DNA of 64,000 nt, from assembly GCA_958296235.1 (NCBI GenBank), contig OY282457.1, positions 2,235,684 to 2,299,683 of the forward strand, written 5' to 3'. Made by a program: the position numbers and the translations under genes. The notes beneath the pieces were generated by a model. It was not told the DNA's origin, made no database searches, and saw only the letters and a list, made by a program, of their open reading frames with translations. Positions 1-8,374 of this stretch are shown in pieces (the first letter of the stretch is position 1; each line of letters begins with the position of its first letter). The stretch is from an uncultured Candidatus Binatia bacterium. Lineage in GTDB: Bacteria; Desulfobacterota; Binatia; Bin18.

Positions 1-303
1 AGATCACTGTTTGAGCGACATCAGTCAAGGGGAGAGGACGATGAGGATTGGATTGAGAGTATTCCAGATACGCAGGGCCTTGACCCTTCAGACCAGGTTG
101 CCGAACGCGAACTTGGACAGCATATCCGGGCCGCTATTGACGAGTTGACGCCTGCCCATAAAGCGGTCATATTACTACGGGCGGTCAAGGGGCTGTCCTA
201 TGAAGAGATCAGTCAGGTGTTACAGTGTTCCAGAGGAACGGTGATGAGCCGCCTGCACTATGCAAGAAAAAAGCTGCAAAAACGCCTCGGGCACGACCTC
301 TAA
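1..303 (+). CDS. ECF-type RNA polymerase sigma factor, C-terminal part (5' end outside window)
   Basis: The first 100 visible codons, in frame 1 and ending at TAA, encode the promoter -35 recognition domain (sigma region 4) of an extracytoplasmic-function sigma factor. The helix-turn-helix reads YEEISQVLQCSRGTVMSRL, preceded by the usual run ELTPAHKAVILLRAVKG and followed by a basic tail (ARKKLQKRL). Region 2 lies upstream of the window. The next gene encodes a membrane protein with an anti-sigma-like N-terminus, the normal partner arrangement. Which ECF group it belongs to cannot be told without region 2. Confidence 0.93.
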   Translation, partial: RSLFERHQSRGEDDEDWIESIPDTQGLDPSDQVAERELGQHIRAAIDELTPAHKAVILLRAVKGLSYEEISQVLQCSRGTVMSRLHYARKKLQKRLGHDL

Positions 304-407
304 CCAAGACTTCTGGCCTATGATTCGCATCCGTTGTCAGACACCGCCGCCCTCCTTCCCCCGCGCCGTCAGGTGGGAAGCTCGTTAAGATCAGGATAGC
401 CCAACGT

Positions 408-962
408 ATGGCGAGTTGTTCTCACCCCTCACAACTCATTTCTCTTGTGTACGACAACGAGCTTGATGAGGCTCGGCATTATGTGGCGGCTTCTCAGATC
501 GCCGATTGTCCAGCATGTTCCCACCGGATGCAATTGCTCGAACACACGCACGAGGCCCTGTGTCAAACGCTCGACGAGGAAGTCTCTCGTCTTGATTTCT
601 CAGATTTCTGGCCTCGCATTGAGCAGGGCATGGCAGCCCAACCGCCATCTCCAGCGAGCCAGTGGGCGCACCGTTTTCGACCCTGGCGCATGCAGTGGCA
701 CGCTCCCCTTTCGTGGCATATTCCGGTGTGGGCAACGACCGTTGGGCTGTGTCTCTTTGCCGCGGCGGTCTCCACTCAGCTCCCGACTTCGAGGGGAGCG
801 GTCCATATCCAGACTGCCAGGAAGCCGGCGCTCGTAGCCCTCAACAATCAAGCCCAGATCGAATCTCTCTCCGCAACCTCGGCCGTCCTGGTCTGGAATG
901 AGCCGACGAGTAATGCCACGGTTATCTGGGTCGATGAAACACCGGGGGAAAAGCTGCCATGA
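408..962 (+). CDS. anti-sigma factor-like membrane protein (zf-HC2-like)
   Basis: This 184-residue protein probably holds the sigma factor encoded just upstream in an inactive state at the membrane. The N-terminal 60 residues look like an anti-sigma zinc domain: Cys4, then the acidic DNELDEARHY stretch, then a CPAC pair. One oddity is that the canonical H-x3-C-x2-C is not seen, because Gln occupies the expected His position before CPAC, so zinc binding may differ or be lost. A single hydrophobic segment (about residues 103-121, VPVWATTVGLCLFAAAV-like) is followed by about 60 residues outside. The stop overlaps the next start as ATGA, so the two are translationally coupled. Family assignment is from layout and context. 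Confidence 0.75.
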   Translation: MASCSHPSQLISLVYDNELDEARHYVAASQIADCPACSHRMQLLEHTHEALCQTLDEEVSRLDFSDFWPRIEQGMAAQPPSPASQWAHRFRPWRMQWHAPLSWHIPVWATTVGLCLFAAAVSTQLPTSRGAVHIQTARKPALVALNNQAQIESLSATSAVLVWNEPTSNATVIWVDETPGEKLP

Positions 963-1447
963 GTACGCGTCGCCTGTCCTCTCCCGTGCCAGCCATCCTC
1001 GTGTTTTGTCTGTGTACCGCCTCAGCCGCCGCAGGTGATATGGTTCATATCCGTGTTGAGACCGTCCTGGCAACGGACGCCTCACAAGAATTTGATAATC
1101 GTCTGACCGGAATGCGCTCTCAGCTTCTGGCCTTCCGCTATTCGGCCTATCGCCTGGTTCAAGAGGAGCGGCGCAAAGTCGAGTTTGGCAAACAGGCCAA
1201 TTTCTCCCTGCCCGGTGGACGGTTCCTCCAGGTCGTTCCAAAAGAGTATGTGAACGAACAGATTGCGCTGCGCGTGATGCTGATGGAAGGCGCCTCCCCC
1301 TCTCCGCTGATGAGCACCCTGTTATCAATTCCGAATCGGGGCATGCTTTTTGTCGGTGGACGCAAACACCAAGGCGGGACGCTCATCGTTCGTATCGGCG
1401 CGTCGGCGGACACCCTTCCCCCCACAATCATCAAGACGGAAGAATAG
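959..1447 (+). CDS. small exported protein of unknown function
   Basis: A 162-residue protein whose ATG overlaps the stop of the anti-sigma-like gene, so it belongs to the same operon. The first 25 residues are a Sec-type signal peptide (basic STRR start, hydrophobic VPAILVFCLCTASAAA, cut near Ala-Gly-Asp). The mature part is about 135 residues with alternating beta-like stretches (FSLPGGRFLQVVP; GGTLIVRIGA) and no motif I can assign to an enzyme. Placed beside an ECF sigma/anti-sigma pair, it could be a periplasmic sensor or modulator of that pair; this is inference from position only. Confidence 0.7.
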   Translation: MSTRRLSSPVPAILVFCLCTASAAAGDMVHIRVETVLATDASQEFDNRLTGMRSQLLAFRYSAYRLVQEERRKVEFGKQANFSLPGGRFLQVVPKEYVNEQIALRVMLMEGASPSPLMSTLLSIPNRGMLFVGGRKHQGGTLIVRIGASADTLPPTIIKTEE

Positions 1448-1498
1448 CCTCGCTCTGCTCCAGACGCGGCGCTTCCGGCAGAATCGCCGGAGGCTATT
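1443..1498. terminator. bidirectional terminator-like hairpin between convergent genes
   Basis: The arms AATAGCCTC (1443-1451) and GAGGCTATT (1490-1498) are perfect inverted repeats. They enclose a second stem, CCGGC/GCCGG, in the loop. The structure sits exactly between the convergent ends of the exported-protein gene and uppP. The T-tract is weak (ATTTCC), so termination strength is uncertain. Confidence 0.45.
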
Positions 1499-1522
1499 TC
1501 CCTTGACAGAACGGGAATGCTG

Positions 1523-2335
1523 TTACCCCAGCAGGTGGAATCCTATACTCACCAGACCACCCAGGGGCCATAAATACCACGCAAACAGGTGAAACCGCTC
1601 TTGTTGGACGAGGCGGAGGATGAGAGCAATCGCCGCATAGCCGACGCTGCCGGCGATCACCATACCGGCGACGTAGGGGCCGAAGGGCGGAAGGGCCTGC
1701 TCTTCCAGCTTTGAGACTTCCAGCAGGGTGGCCCCAAGAATAGCCGGAATGGAGATAAGTAAAGAGAAGCGCGCCGCGAGTTCTCTCTTGAGGCCCAGGA
1801 GAATGCCGCCTGTAATCGTTACCCCAGAACGAGATATGCCTGGGATAACGGCAAAGCCCTGAAGGATACCGATGACGAGCGCGTGGAGCGCGGACATCTG
1901 TGTTGTCGGCGGGCGGGCTCCTTGTCCTTTGCCCCACCAGAGCAAGCAACCCGTCAAGAGGAGCATGCAACCGACAACATCGGGCCGGAGGAAAAATGAA
2001 ATGAAGAGGGTGTCAATGCACAGCCCGAGGAGTGTGGTCGGGAGCAGGGCCAGAACGATATGGAAAACAGTCTGCCTTTCGCGGCCAGAGAAGACGCTCG
2101 GCGAAGGAGGCGTGGTGCGGATGAGACCAGCGCACAGTCCGTAAAGGTCGCGACGGAAATAGGTCAGGAGAGCGCCTGCCGTCGCAACGTGCAGGGCAAT
2201 ATTATACAGCAGATCAATCTCCCCTGAACGGCCAAGGAAATATTGGACAAGGACCAGGTGGCCGGAAGAAGAAACAGGAAGAAACTCGGTTAAGCCTTGC
2301 AGGACGGCGAGCAGACAGGCGTCAAAATATCCCAT
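1523..2335 (-). CDS. uppP: undecaprenyl-diphosphatase UppP/BacA
   Basis: A 270-residue polytopic inner-membrane phosphatase that recycles undecaprenyl pyrophosphate to the monophosphate carrier used for peptidoglycan and O-antigen synthesis. Both family signatures are present: LTEFLPVSSSGHLVL near residues 15-29 and GISRSGVT near residue 165, which supply the glutamate, serine and arginine of the active site. About eight hydrophobic segments are visible, and the length matches the family. It lies downstream of the rfb genes on the same strand, a sensible grouping since both feed lipid-carrier-dependent polysaccharide assembly, but the roughly 150-bp gap leaves co-transcription open. Confidence 0.96.
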   Translation of the reverse strand: MGYFDACLLAVLQGLTEFLPVSSSGHLVLVQYFLGRSGEIDLLYNIALHVATAGALLTYFRRDLYGLCAGLIRTTPPSPSVFSGRERQTVFHIVLALLPTTLLGLCIDTLFISFFLRPDVVGCMLLLTGCLLWWGKGQGARPPTTQMSALHALVIGILQGFAVIPGISRSGVTITGGILLGLKRELAARFSLLISIPAILGATLLEVSKLEEQALPPFGPYVAGMVIAGSVGYAAIALILRLVQQERFHLFAWYLWPLGGLVSIGFHLLG

Positions 2336-2486
2336 GATACAGTGTAGCCGGCGCTTCCCATAGAGAGACCAGCGGGCAGGCTTTTAGTGATATATCAACA
2401 AATACACGGGATGTTGCCGCCTCTTGTTTCACCCGCCTGAAGGGGCGGGAAGCGGAGAGGGCGTCGCCGCTCCAGTCTGTGCTGTT

Positions 2487-3056
2487 TCAATCCATTCCTG
2501 GCTCTGGCTGAAATATGGGCAAGGAGGCTTCAACGTCCCGCAGGAAAGGGGCGGCCAAGTCTTTTGCTGAGAGCAGCGGCGTCTTCACTGGCCACTCAAT
2601 GCCAATATCCGGATCATTCCAGGCCAAGCCGATTTCATCAGTTGGATCATAGAAATCCGTACACTTATAGACAATTTGAGCGCGTTCACTCAGGACAGCA
2701 AAACCGTGGGCAAAGCCGGGTGGAATATAGACCTGCCGAAAATTTTTGGCCGAGAGGACAACGCTTATCCATTGGGCAAAGGTTGCGGCTCCTCGGCGGA
2801 TATCCACCGCCACGTCAAAAATTTCGCCTTCCAAGACTCGGATCAGCTTTCCTTGAGGATGCTGAATCTGGGCGTGGAGCCCACGGAGCGTACCAGACGA
2901 TGATTGAGAATGATTGTCCTGGACAAACGTCGCCGCGATCCCGCCCTCTTGATAGGTACGGGCGTGGTAGGTTTCGAGGAAGAAACCGCGCGCATCGTGA
3001 TAGACGTCCGGTTCAACCACTGTAACGCCTGGGAGTCTGGTCGGGAGAAAGCGCAT
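2487..3056 (-). CDS. rfbC: dTDP-4-dehydrorhamnose 3,5-epimerase
   Basis: RfbC/RmlC converts dTDP-4-dehydro-6-deoxy-glucose to the L-lyxo form, the third step of dTDP-L-rhamnose synthesis. The protein starts MRFLPTRLPGVTVVEPDVYHD and contains the family core FFLETYHARTY, FVQDNHSQSSSGTLRGLH and the cupin part VYIPPGFAHGFAVLSE; the catalytic His and Tyr regions are intact. I chose the ATG at 3056 over 3071, which overlaps the rfbA stop, because AAGGGAG lies about 6 nt before it. It follows rfbA and rfbB on the minus strand. The reductase gene rfbD is not in the cluster. Confidence 0.95.
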   Translation of the reverse strand: MRFLPTRLPGVTVVEPDVYHDARGFFLETYHARTYQEGGIAATFVQDNHSQSSSGTLRGLHAQIQHPQGKLIRVLEGEIFDVAVDIRRGAATFAQWISVVLSAKNFRQVYIPPGFAHGFAVLSERAQIVYKCTDFYDPTDEIGLAWNDPDIGIEWPVKTPLLSAKDLAAPFLRDVEASLPIFQPEPGMD

Positions 3057-3067
3057 GTCTGCTCCCT

Positions 3068-3943
3068 TCATGCTGATTCATTCTGAATCAAACGGAAGAG
3101 ATATTGGCCATAGGCATTGCCCTTCATGCTGTTGGCCTGCCGGAGCACTTCAGCTTCAGAAATATACCCCATGGTATAGGCAATTTCTTCGACACAGGCG
3201 ACCATCAAGCCCTGCCGGTCTTGCAGCGCTTGAATAAAATTCGAGGCGTGGAGCAGGGACTCATGTGTCCCGGTGTCCAACCAGGCGATTCCTCGACCGA
3301 GTTTTTCCACATGCAGACCTCCCAGGCGGAGATACGCTCGATTCACATCCGTGATTTCCAACTCCTCCCGGTGGGAGGGTCTGAGGGCGGCGGCAAGAGA
3401 GACAATCTGGTTGTCGTAGAAATAGAGGCCGGTGACAGCGTAGCTTGAGCGCGGTGCGGACGGCTTCTCTTCGAGGCCGATGGCCCGGCCTTGAGCGTCG
3501 AAGTCCACCACTCCGTACTGCTCCGGGTTGCGGACTTGATAGGCAAAAATAGTCGCCCCACTCGTACGCTGGGTCGCCACGCGCAACGAGTCCGGAAAGC
3601 CGTGGCCGTAGAAAATATTATCGCCGAGAACAAGCGCAACCGCGTCACTGCCAATGAAATCACGACCAATCAGAAAGGCTTGGGCAATGCCTTCGGGGCG
3701 GGGTTGCGTCGCATAGCTGATCTCCAGGCCAAGCCACTGACCATCTTTCAGGAGACGCCGGAAGCCGTCCTGCTCATGGGGGGTCGTAATGACAAGGACC
3801 TGACGAATCCCCGCCAGCATAAGCGTGGAGAGCGGGTAATAGATCATCGGTTTATCGTAGATTGGCATGAGCTGTTTGCTGACTGCCCGGGTAATGGGAT
3901 ACAGCCGCGTGCCAGAGCCGCCGGCGAGGATGATACCTTTCAT
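3068..3943 (-). CDS. rfbA: glucose-1-phosphate thymidylyltransferase
   Basis: A 291-residue RfbA/RmlA that makes dTDP-glucose from dTTP and glucose-1-phosphate, the first step of the dTDP-sugar pathway. The nucleotide-binding N-terminus [20 protein letters not shown] is at residues 4-23. The metal-binding region ([15 protein letters not shown]) and sugar-binding EEKP are also present, and the length is typical. The start has AAAGGA upstream. The ATG overlaps the rfbB stop region by 4 bp, so the three rfb genes form one operon in the order B, A, C. Confidence 0.97.
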   Translation of the reverse strand: MKGIILAGGSGTRLYPITRAVSKQLMPIYDKPMIYYPLSTLMLAGIRQVLVITTPHEQDGFRRLLKDGQWLGLEISYATQPRPEGIAQAFLIGRDFIGSDAVALVLGDNIFYGHGFPDSLRVATQRTSGATIFAYQVRNPEQYGVVDFDAQGRAIGLEEKPSAPRSSYAVTGLYFYDNQIVSLAAALRPSHREELEITDVNRAYLRLGGLHVEKLGRGIAWLDTGTHESLLHASNFIQALQDRQGLMVACVEEIAYTMGYISEAEVLRQANSMKGNAYGQYLFRLIQNESA

Positions 3944-5040
3944 GCTCTATCCTTTGTCAGGGGCGCGGCGCCTAATCCCAGACGCTCTCGGTCATACCTG
4001 TCCACCCCAATAGCTTCACACCACCGCCGATTGTCCACATACCAACGGACCGTTTGTGCCAGGCCCTGCTCGAACGTATAGCGTGGCTGCCAGCCGAGCT
4101 GGGTTCTGATTTTTGTTGCATCAATGGCATAGCGTCGGTCATGGCCAGGACGGTCCGGCACACAGGTTATCAGGTCAGAGTAGGCAGCCCTGCCTTGCTT
4201 CTTGAGCTCCACATTTTTTGAGGCGGGCAGCAGCTCTTCAAGAATCGTACAGAGCTGCTCCACAACCGCACGATTGGTCCGCTCACTCCCCCCGCCGATA
4301 TTATACTGTTCCCCACTCGTGCCCTGCCGCAGAGCCAGCAAAATGCCCCGACAATGGTCTTCAACATGCAGCCAGTCGCGGACGTGTTGCCCATCGCCAT
4401 AGATGGGGAGGGGTTGGCCCTCAAGGGCATTCAGAATCATCAGCGGAATGAGTTTTTCGGGAAATTGATAGGGGCCGTAATTGTTTGAGCAACTCGTGAG
4501 CAGCGTGTGGAGACCATACGTCTCATAATAGGCTCGGACAAAATGGTCCGCGCTCGCCTTTGAGGCGGAATACGGCGAGTTCGGCGCGTAGGGGCTGGAT
4601 TCGGAAAAACTGCCCTGAGACCCGAGGCTTCCGTATACTTCGTCTGTCGAGACGTGCAAAAACCGGAACTGCTCCTGGGCGCGCGAGGCAGCCGCATATT
4701 TTCGGGCTTCCTCCAGCAGATAAAACGTCCCAATCAGATTTGTTTCAACAAACGGCCAGGGGTTGTCAATGGAACGGTCCACATGGGTCTCCGCGGCACA
4801 GTTCACCACGGACTGCGGCCGATACGTCTGGAATAATTCCGCCACCGTGGGCTGCTCGGCAATATCGGTCCGGGAAAAGCGTACACGCGGATTCTGGAGG
4901 ACGTCTTCAAGATTGTTCAGACTGCCGGCATAGGTCAACTTATCAACAATAACGAGAGAAGCCGTTGTTTCGGCCAGCGCCAGGCGGACAAAATTACTCC
5001 CGATAAACCCGGCCCCACCAGTAATCAACATGGTCTCCAT
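3940..5040 (-). CDS. rfbB: dTDP-glucose 4,6-dehydratase
   Basis: A 366-residue short-chain dehydrogenase/reductase of the RfbB/RmlB type that converts dTDP-glucose to dTDP-4-dehydro-6-deoxyglucose. The NAD-binding motif [16 protein letters not shown] is at residues 7-22. The catalytic [10 protein letters not shown] (Thr-Asp-Glu) and YSASKASAD (Tyr-x3-Lys) are in their expected places, followed by the [16 protein letters not shown] substrate loop. It is the promoter-proximal gene of the rfb cluster and is coupled to rfbA. Its product is a branch point for several deoxysugars, and the absence of rfbD here means rhamnose is likely but not proven to be the end product. Confidence 0.97.
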   Translation of the reverse strand: METMLITGGAGFIGSNFVRLALAETTASLVIVDKLTYAGSLNNLEDVLQNPRVRFSRTDIAEQPTVAELFQTYRPQSVVNCAAETHVDRSIDNPWPFVETNLIGTFYLLEEARKYAAASRAQEQFRFLHVSTDEVYGSLGSQGSFSESSPYAPNSPYSASKASADHFVRAYYETYGLHTLLTSCSNNYGPYQFPEKLIPLMILNALEGQPLPIYGDGQHVRDWLHVEDHCRGILLALRQGTSGEQYNIGGGSERTNRAVVEQLCTILEELLPASKNVELKKQGRAAYSDLITCVPDRPGHDRRYAIDATKIRTQLGWQPRYTFEQGLAQTVRWYVDNRRWCEAIGVDRYDRERLGLGAAPLTKDRA

Positions 5041-5167
5041 ACGCGCTCGGACCCCTGTCTTTCGCCCCTGCCTTTGTATCAGCCGGCTGGGCCGATACAG
5101 CCCATCCTAGACGAGTGGAAAGCGTGTTCACAGTCCGTACAGGCAGTCCAGATTGCTACCGGGCGGG

Positions 5168-6556
5168 TTATGGCTGAACCGGCGGCGGCAGGAGGCTGGC
5201 CAGCACCTCGCGATAGCTGGTCGGGTTCAGGCGGAACCGCGGGTAGTCTCGGTCAACGCCGGTGTAATAGCGGAGCAGGAGCAGGTAGCGCCGAACCAGT
5301 TCCGGGAGCAGGAAGTTTTGGCGGACATGTTCCTGGGCTTGCCGACCGAGCTGCGCCGTTTGCTCTGGCTCATCAAGAATCCGGGCCATTTTCGCCGCAA
5401 TCGCCTCAACGTCCAGCGGTTCAACCAGATAGCCCGTCTGCCCGTCAACGACCTGCTGCACAATCCCGCCGACACGCGAGCCAATGACCGGGGTCCCTTG
5501 CCACAGCGCCTCGGACACGACCAGACCAAAGCCTTCACGGGTTGAGACATGGACGAAGCCCCGGGCCAGACGCATCAGCGAACCAACGACCTGATCGTTG
5601 TTTTCAACATTGACCCAGAAACGGATATCGGGGTCAGCGCCAGCCTGCGCTTGCAGCTGCTCCAGCATGGCTGCGCCTTCGGGGTCGTCGGTTGCGGTAT
5701 TGCCGAGAAAGATAAGGTAGGGTGCCGGGTCGTAGGTCCTCTCCTGACGCAGGCGTTTGAAGGCGCTCAGGATAGTCGCCTGATTTTTATGGATATCGTA
5801 GCGGGAAATGGCGGCCAGAATCGGACGGTCCGGGTCGAGCGCGTGCTGTTGGAACAGTGGGGTCAGCGCCTCTTTTGCCCGGTTTTCGGTATACTGCCGA
5901 TTTTTTTCCGCCCGCGGGTCAATGCACGGAGTAATCTGGTAGTGGGGAATCTGTAGCTCCGGTCCGACAAACTCGGGCATGGTAAAAATCGCTCCCGCGT
6001 ACTGATTGAGGTAGGGCGCCAGGAAGCGCCACACCGTCGGGTTCGGCGTTGACGTATCAATATGACACCGCCACAGTACATTGCCCATGAGCAGGCCACT
6101 CATAATCAGCGCTGCGGGTTGCGGGTCATGGACAACGATCAGGTCAGATTCGATTACAGGGTTTGTGGCGAGAGCGGCCAGATTATCCAAATAGGTTTCA
6201 AAAAGTTCCTGAAGAGCAATCGGCTGGTCCACACCCTGGAGTGTGTTGTGAAACTTCTTGGTGACGTGAAAAAACGCCTCATGGCCCTGGATGGCAAACC
6301 AGCGCGCGTGGACGCCGAGCGAGCGGGCCAACGGAATCACGCTCCGCAGCATCTCCGCCACCCCACCGCCCACGAAGGTTGAATTGATATTTGTCCAGAT
6401 CTTCCCCTCAACGGGAGTGGCAAGCTGCTTGAGCGCATCGACCCGTTCCTGGCCAATATAGGGTTCGTATTCGTCAATCGTCAGGATGGATTCTGGTGCG
6501 TATTCTTCCAGCATGGCCTGCCCGTCCCTCATATCTGGCGCTATAAAAAGCCTCAA
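5168..6556 (-). CDS. GT4-family glycosyltransferase, trehalose synthase TreT-like
   Basis: A 462-residue retaining GT-B glycosyltransferase. The N-terminal motif NSTFVGGGVAEML (about residue 58) is characteristic of the TreT branch, which couples an NDP-glucose with glucose to give trehalose. The C-terminal EGFGLVVSEALWQGTPVIG carries the E-x7-E donor-binding pattern of GT4 enzymes. The annotated start is TTG overlapping the stop of the DUF4301 gene (TTGA); an ATG eight codons in (6532) is the alternative. The coupling suggests joint action with the DUF4301 protein. The exact acceptor cannot be read from sequence; a glucosylglycerate- or trehalose-type product is the best guess. Confidence 0.82.
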   Translation of the reverse strand: MRLFIAPDMRDGQAMLEEYAPESILTIDEYEPYIGQERVDALKQLATPVEGKIWTNINSTFVGGGVAEMLRSVIPLARSLGVHARWFAIQGHEAFFHVTKKFHNTLQGVDQPIALQELFETYLDNLAALATNPVIESDLIVVHDPQPAALIMSGLLMGNVLWRCHIDTSTPNPTVWRFLAPYLNQYAGAIFTMPEFVGPELQIPHYQITPCIDPRAEKNRQYTENRAKEALTPLFQQHALDPDRPILAAISRYDIHKNQATILSAFKRLRQERTYDPAPYLIFLGNTATDDPEGAAMLEQLQAQAGADPDIRFWVNVENNDQVVGSLMRLARGFVHVSTREGFGLVVSEALWQGTPVIGSRVGGIVQQVVDGQTGYLVEPLDVEAIAAKMARILDEPEQTAQLGRQAQEHVRQNFLLPELVRRYLLLLRYYTGVDRDYPRFRLNPTSYREVLASLLPPPVQP

Positions 6557-8163
6557 TCGAGACGGGTTGTCAATGGGGGAGCAAGGGCGGGCTGATGCTC
6601 AGGGCGCAACAGGTCCATCACCGTCTTTACGGGCTGAAACGTGCTGCTCGGCACTTCCACAAAGACCGTATTCCAGCGTGCCATCGCACCGTTCCACAGC
6701 CCCGGTAATTCCAGGGCGCGCAGAGAACGTCCGTCTTTTGATTTCTCGGAGATCAGTCCAGTCGCCGGGTCGGTGCATTGTAATAACGGAAAGGGGCGTC
6801 CACGATAGTCACGCACACCGCACACGAGGTCCACCGGATTGAAATGAGTGGCCGCCTGCCAGCGCGCTCGTTGCTCCGCGTTTGTCATATCGACTTGGGC
6901 AGATTCGACAATTTGGAGCGAGAGCGCGCCGTTGGCCTGTCTGACCCAGAAAGGCCCTCCCCCTGGCTCTCCGGTATTTTTCACCATCCCGCACACACGC
7001 AACGGCCGATCAAGTTGCTCAATGAGGACAGTACGCTGGCTTGGGACAGGCGTCCTCGCAAAGTCTTGCGGCAGGACAAGTGACAGCTCGTCCTGAGCAA
7101 AGGTCCGGGCGGCCTCAACAGGGATACGCGCGCCGTCCGCCTCATTTGGCTGGGAGGCTTTGAGTTGGGCGATATGAAAGAATGCCTGCTGTTGGAGGTG
7201 GAGCAGATAGCCGCACAAGAGTTTTTTATAGCGGTAGGTATCGGGCTTGAGTCGGTCAGGCAGGACATTATCGATATTCTTGATAAAAATGATATCGCCG
7301 TGCAGGTCGGCCAGGTTTTCTAATAAAGCGCCGTGTCCGCCGGGACGAAAAACAAGGGCGCCGCCGCTATCCCTGACCGGGAGGTTGTCCGAGTCCACGG
7401 CGATGGTGTCTGTCGCCGGCTTCTGAACAGAATACGAGATGTCGAGGTAAGCGCCCTGCTGAGCGTAGCGGTGACGCACGCGGTCAAGATACGTCTGAAT
7501 GGCCGGCTGGTGGGGCACGGCAACTGTGAAGTGCAGACGCGCAACGGATGCAGCATCCTGTACATACTCCAGCGCTTCAACCAGATGTTCCTCAAAGGCG
7601 GTCCGGCTATAGTCTCCGTAGGCGTGAAATGGCACGAGTCCTTTGGGCAGGTTGGCGTAGTCCAGTCCCGTTGGTGTGAGGAGATAGGTGAGAAGCGTGT
7701 GATACTGCCCCTGACTCAGCAATCCCTCCAGCGTGCGGCTGCCTCCGCTCAAGACGGTCCGCAGTGCCTGGGCAAAAGCAAAGCGATCAAGCTGGTCGAG
7801 AAAGCGCTGGAAGGTCTGACAGGCGACATCTCCCTCGGCCGCTCTCCTGGCCAGCGTCCGGTTCGAGAGCAGCGCCGGCTGCTGGAAAAAAGAGAGCGGG
7901 AGTTGAAACATCCGACTGGCCGCGCCCGAGGCGGGAACAAACTTGAGCAGGCGGCCTGCGGCGGCAGCCTCGGCGTACAACTGTTCCAGGCGCGTCGTCT
8001 CGGCCGGGATGCGGATAATGCCATCGCCAAGCGTACACGCCCGCTCCAACTGAAGGGGAGGAAACCCCTGCTGAAACTGCTGGATACAGGTCGCAATCGT
8101 CTCGGGCAACATCCCGCGGGCCTGGAGCGCCGCACGGTCCTCAGCGGTCAGCTCATAGTGCAT
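6553..8163 (-). CDS. DUF4301 family protein
   Basis: A 536-residue protein matching the DUF4301 family in my recollection. The conserved blocks are FVPASGAASRMFQ (about residue 70), FRPGGHGALLENLADLHGD and IIFIKNIDNVLPDRLKP. The GGHGALLENL and KNIDN blocks recall sugar-nucleotidyltransferase-like (GT-A) folds, so a role handling a sugar phosphate or nucleotide is plausible but unproven. The open frame extends upstream to 8400. I start at the ATG at 8163 because GGAAG lies just before it and the upstream codons read like non-coding sequence and would run into the divergent kinase gene. It is coupled to the TreT-like gene. Confidence 0.8.
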   Translation of the reverse strand: MHYELTAEDRAALQARGMLPETIATCIQQFQQGFPPLQLERACTLGDGIIRIPAETTRLEQLYAEAAAAGRLLKFVPASGAASRMFQLPLSFFQQPALLSNRTLARRAAEGDVACQTFQRFLDQLDRFAFAQALRTVLSGGSRTLEGLLSQGQYHTLLTYLLTPTGLDYANLPKGLVPFHAYGDYSRTAFEEHLVEALEYVQDAASVARLHFTVAVPHQPAIQTYLDRVRHRYAQQGAYLDISYSVQKPATDTIAVDSDNLPVRDSGGALVFRPGGHGALLENLADLHGDIIFIKNIDNVLPDRLKPDTYRYKKLLCGYLLHLQQQAFFHIAQLKASQPNEADGARIPVEAARTFAQDELSLVLPQDFARTPVPSQRTVLIEQLDRPLRVCGMVKNTGEPGGGPFWVRQANGALSLQIVESAQVDMTNAEQRARWQAATHFNPVDLVCGVRDYRGRPFPLLQCTDPATGLISEKSKDGRSLRALELPGLWNGAMARWNTVFVEVPSSTFQPVKTVMDLLRPEHQPALAPPLTTRLD

Positions 8164-8374
8164 ATCCGACTTCCATCCAGAAGAAATATCTCCCCAGCGG
8201 GGAAAGGCTTTCCCATTTCTTTTACAGCCAGAGTCAGGTGGTTCGTCAAGACCAATCAACCCCTTTCGACTAGGCAGTTGGGTTGGAATATGGTTGCATA
8301 CGCAAGCGCGCTTCCCCGTCCTTCTCAGGTAGCCGAAGCGATTGAGGGAAAAGCTGCGCGCCAAGGAGAACCGT

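Noticed and set aside
2432-2449. CCCGCC/GGCGGG stem downstream of rfbC as a terminator
   Set aside because: Short stem and no T-run in the minus-strand direction; support too weak to list.
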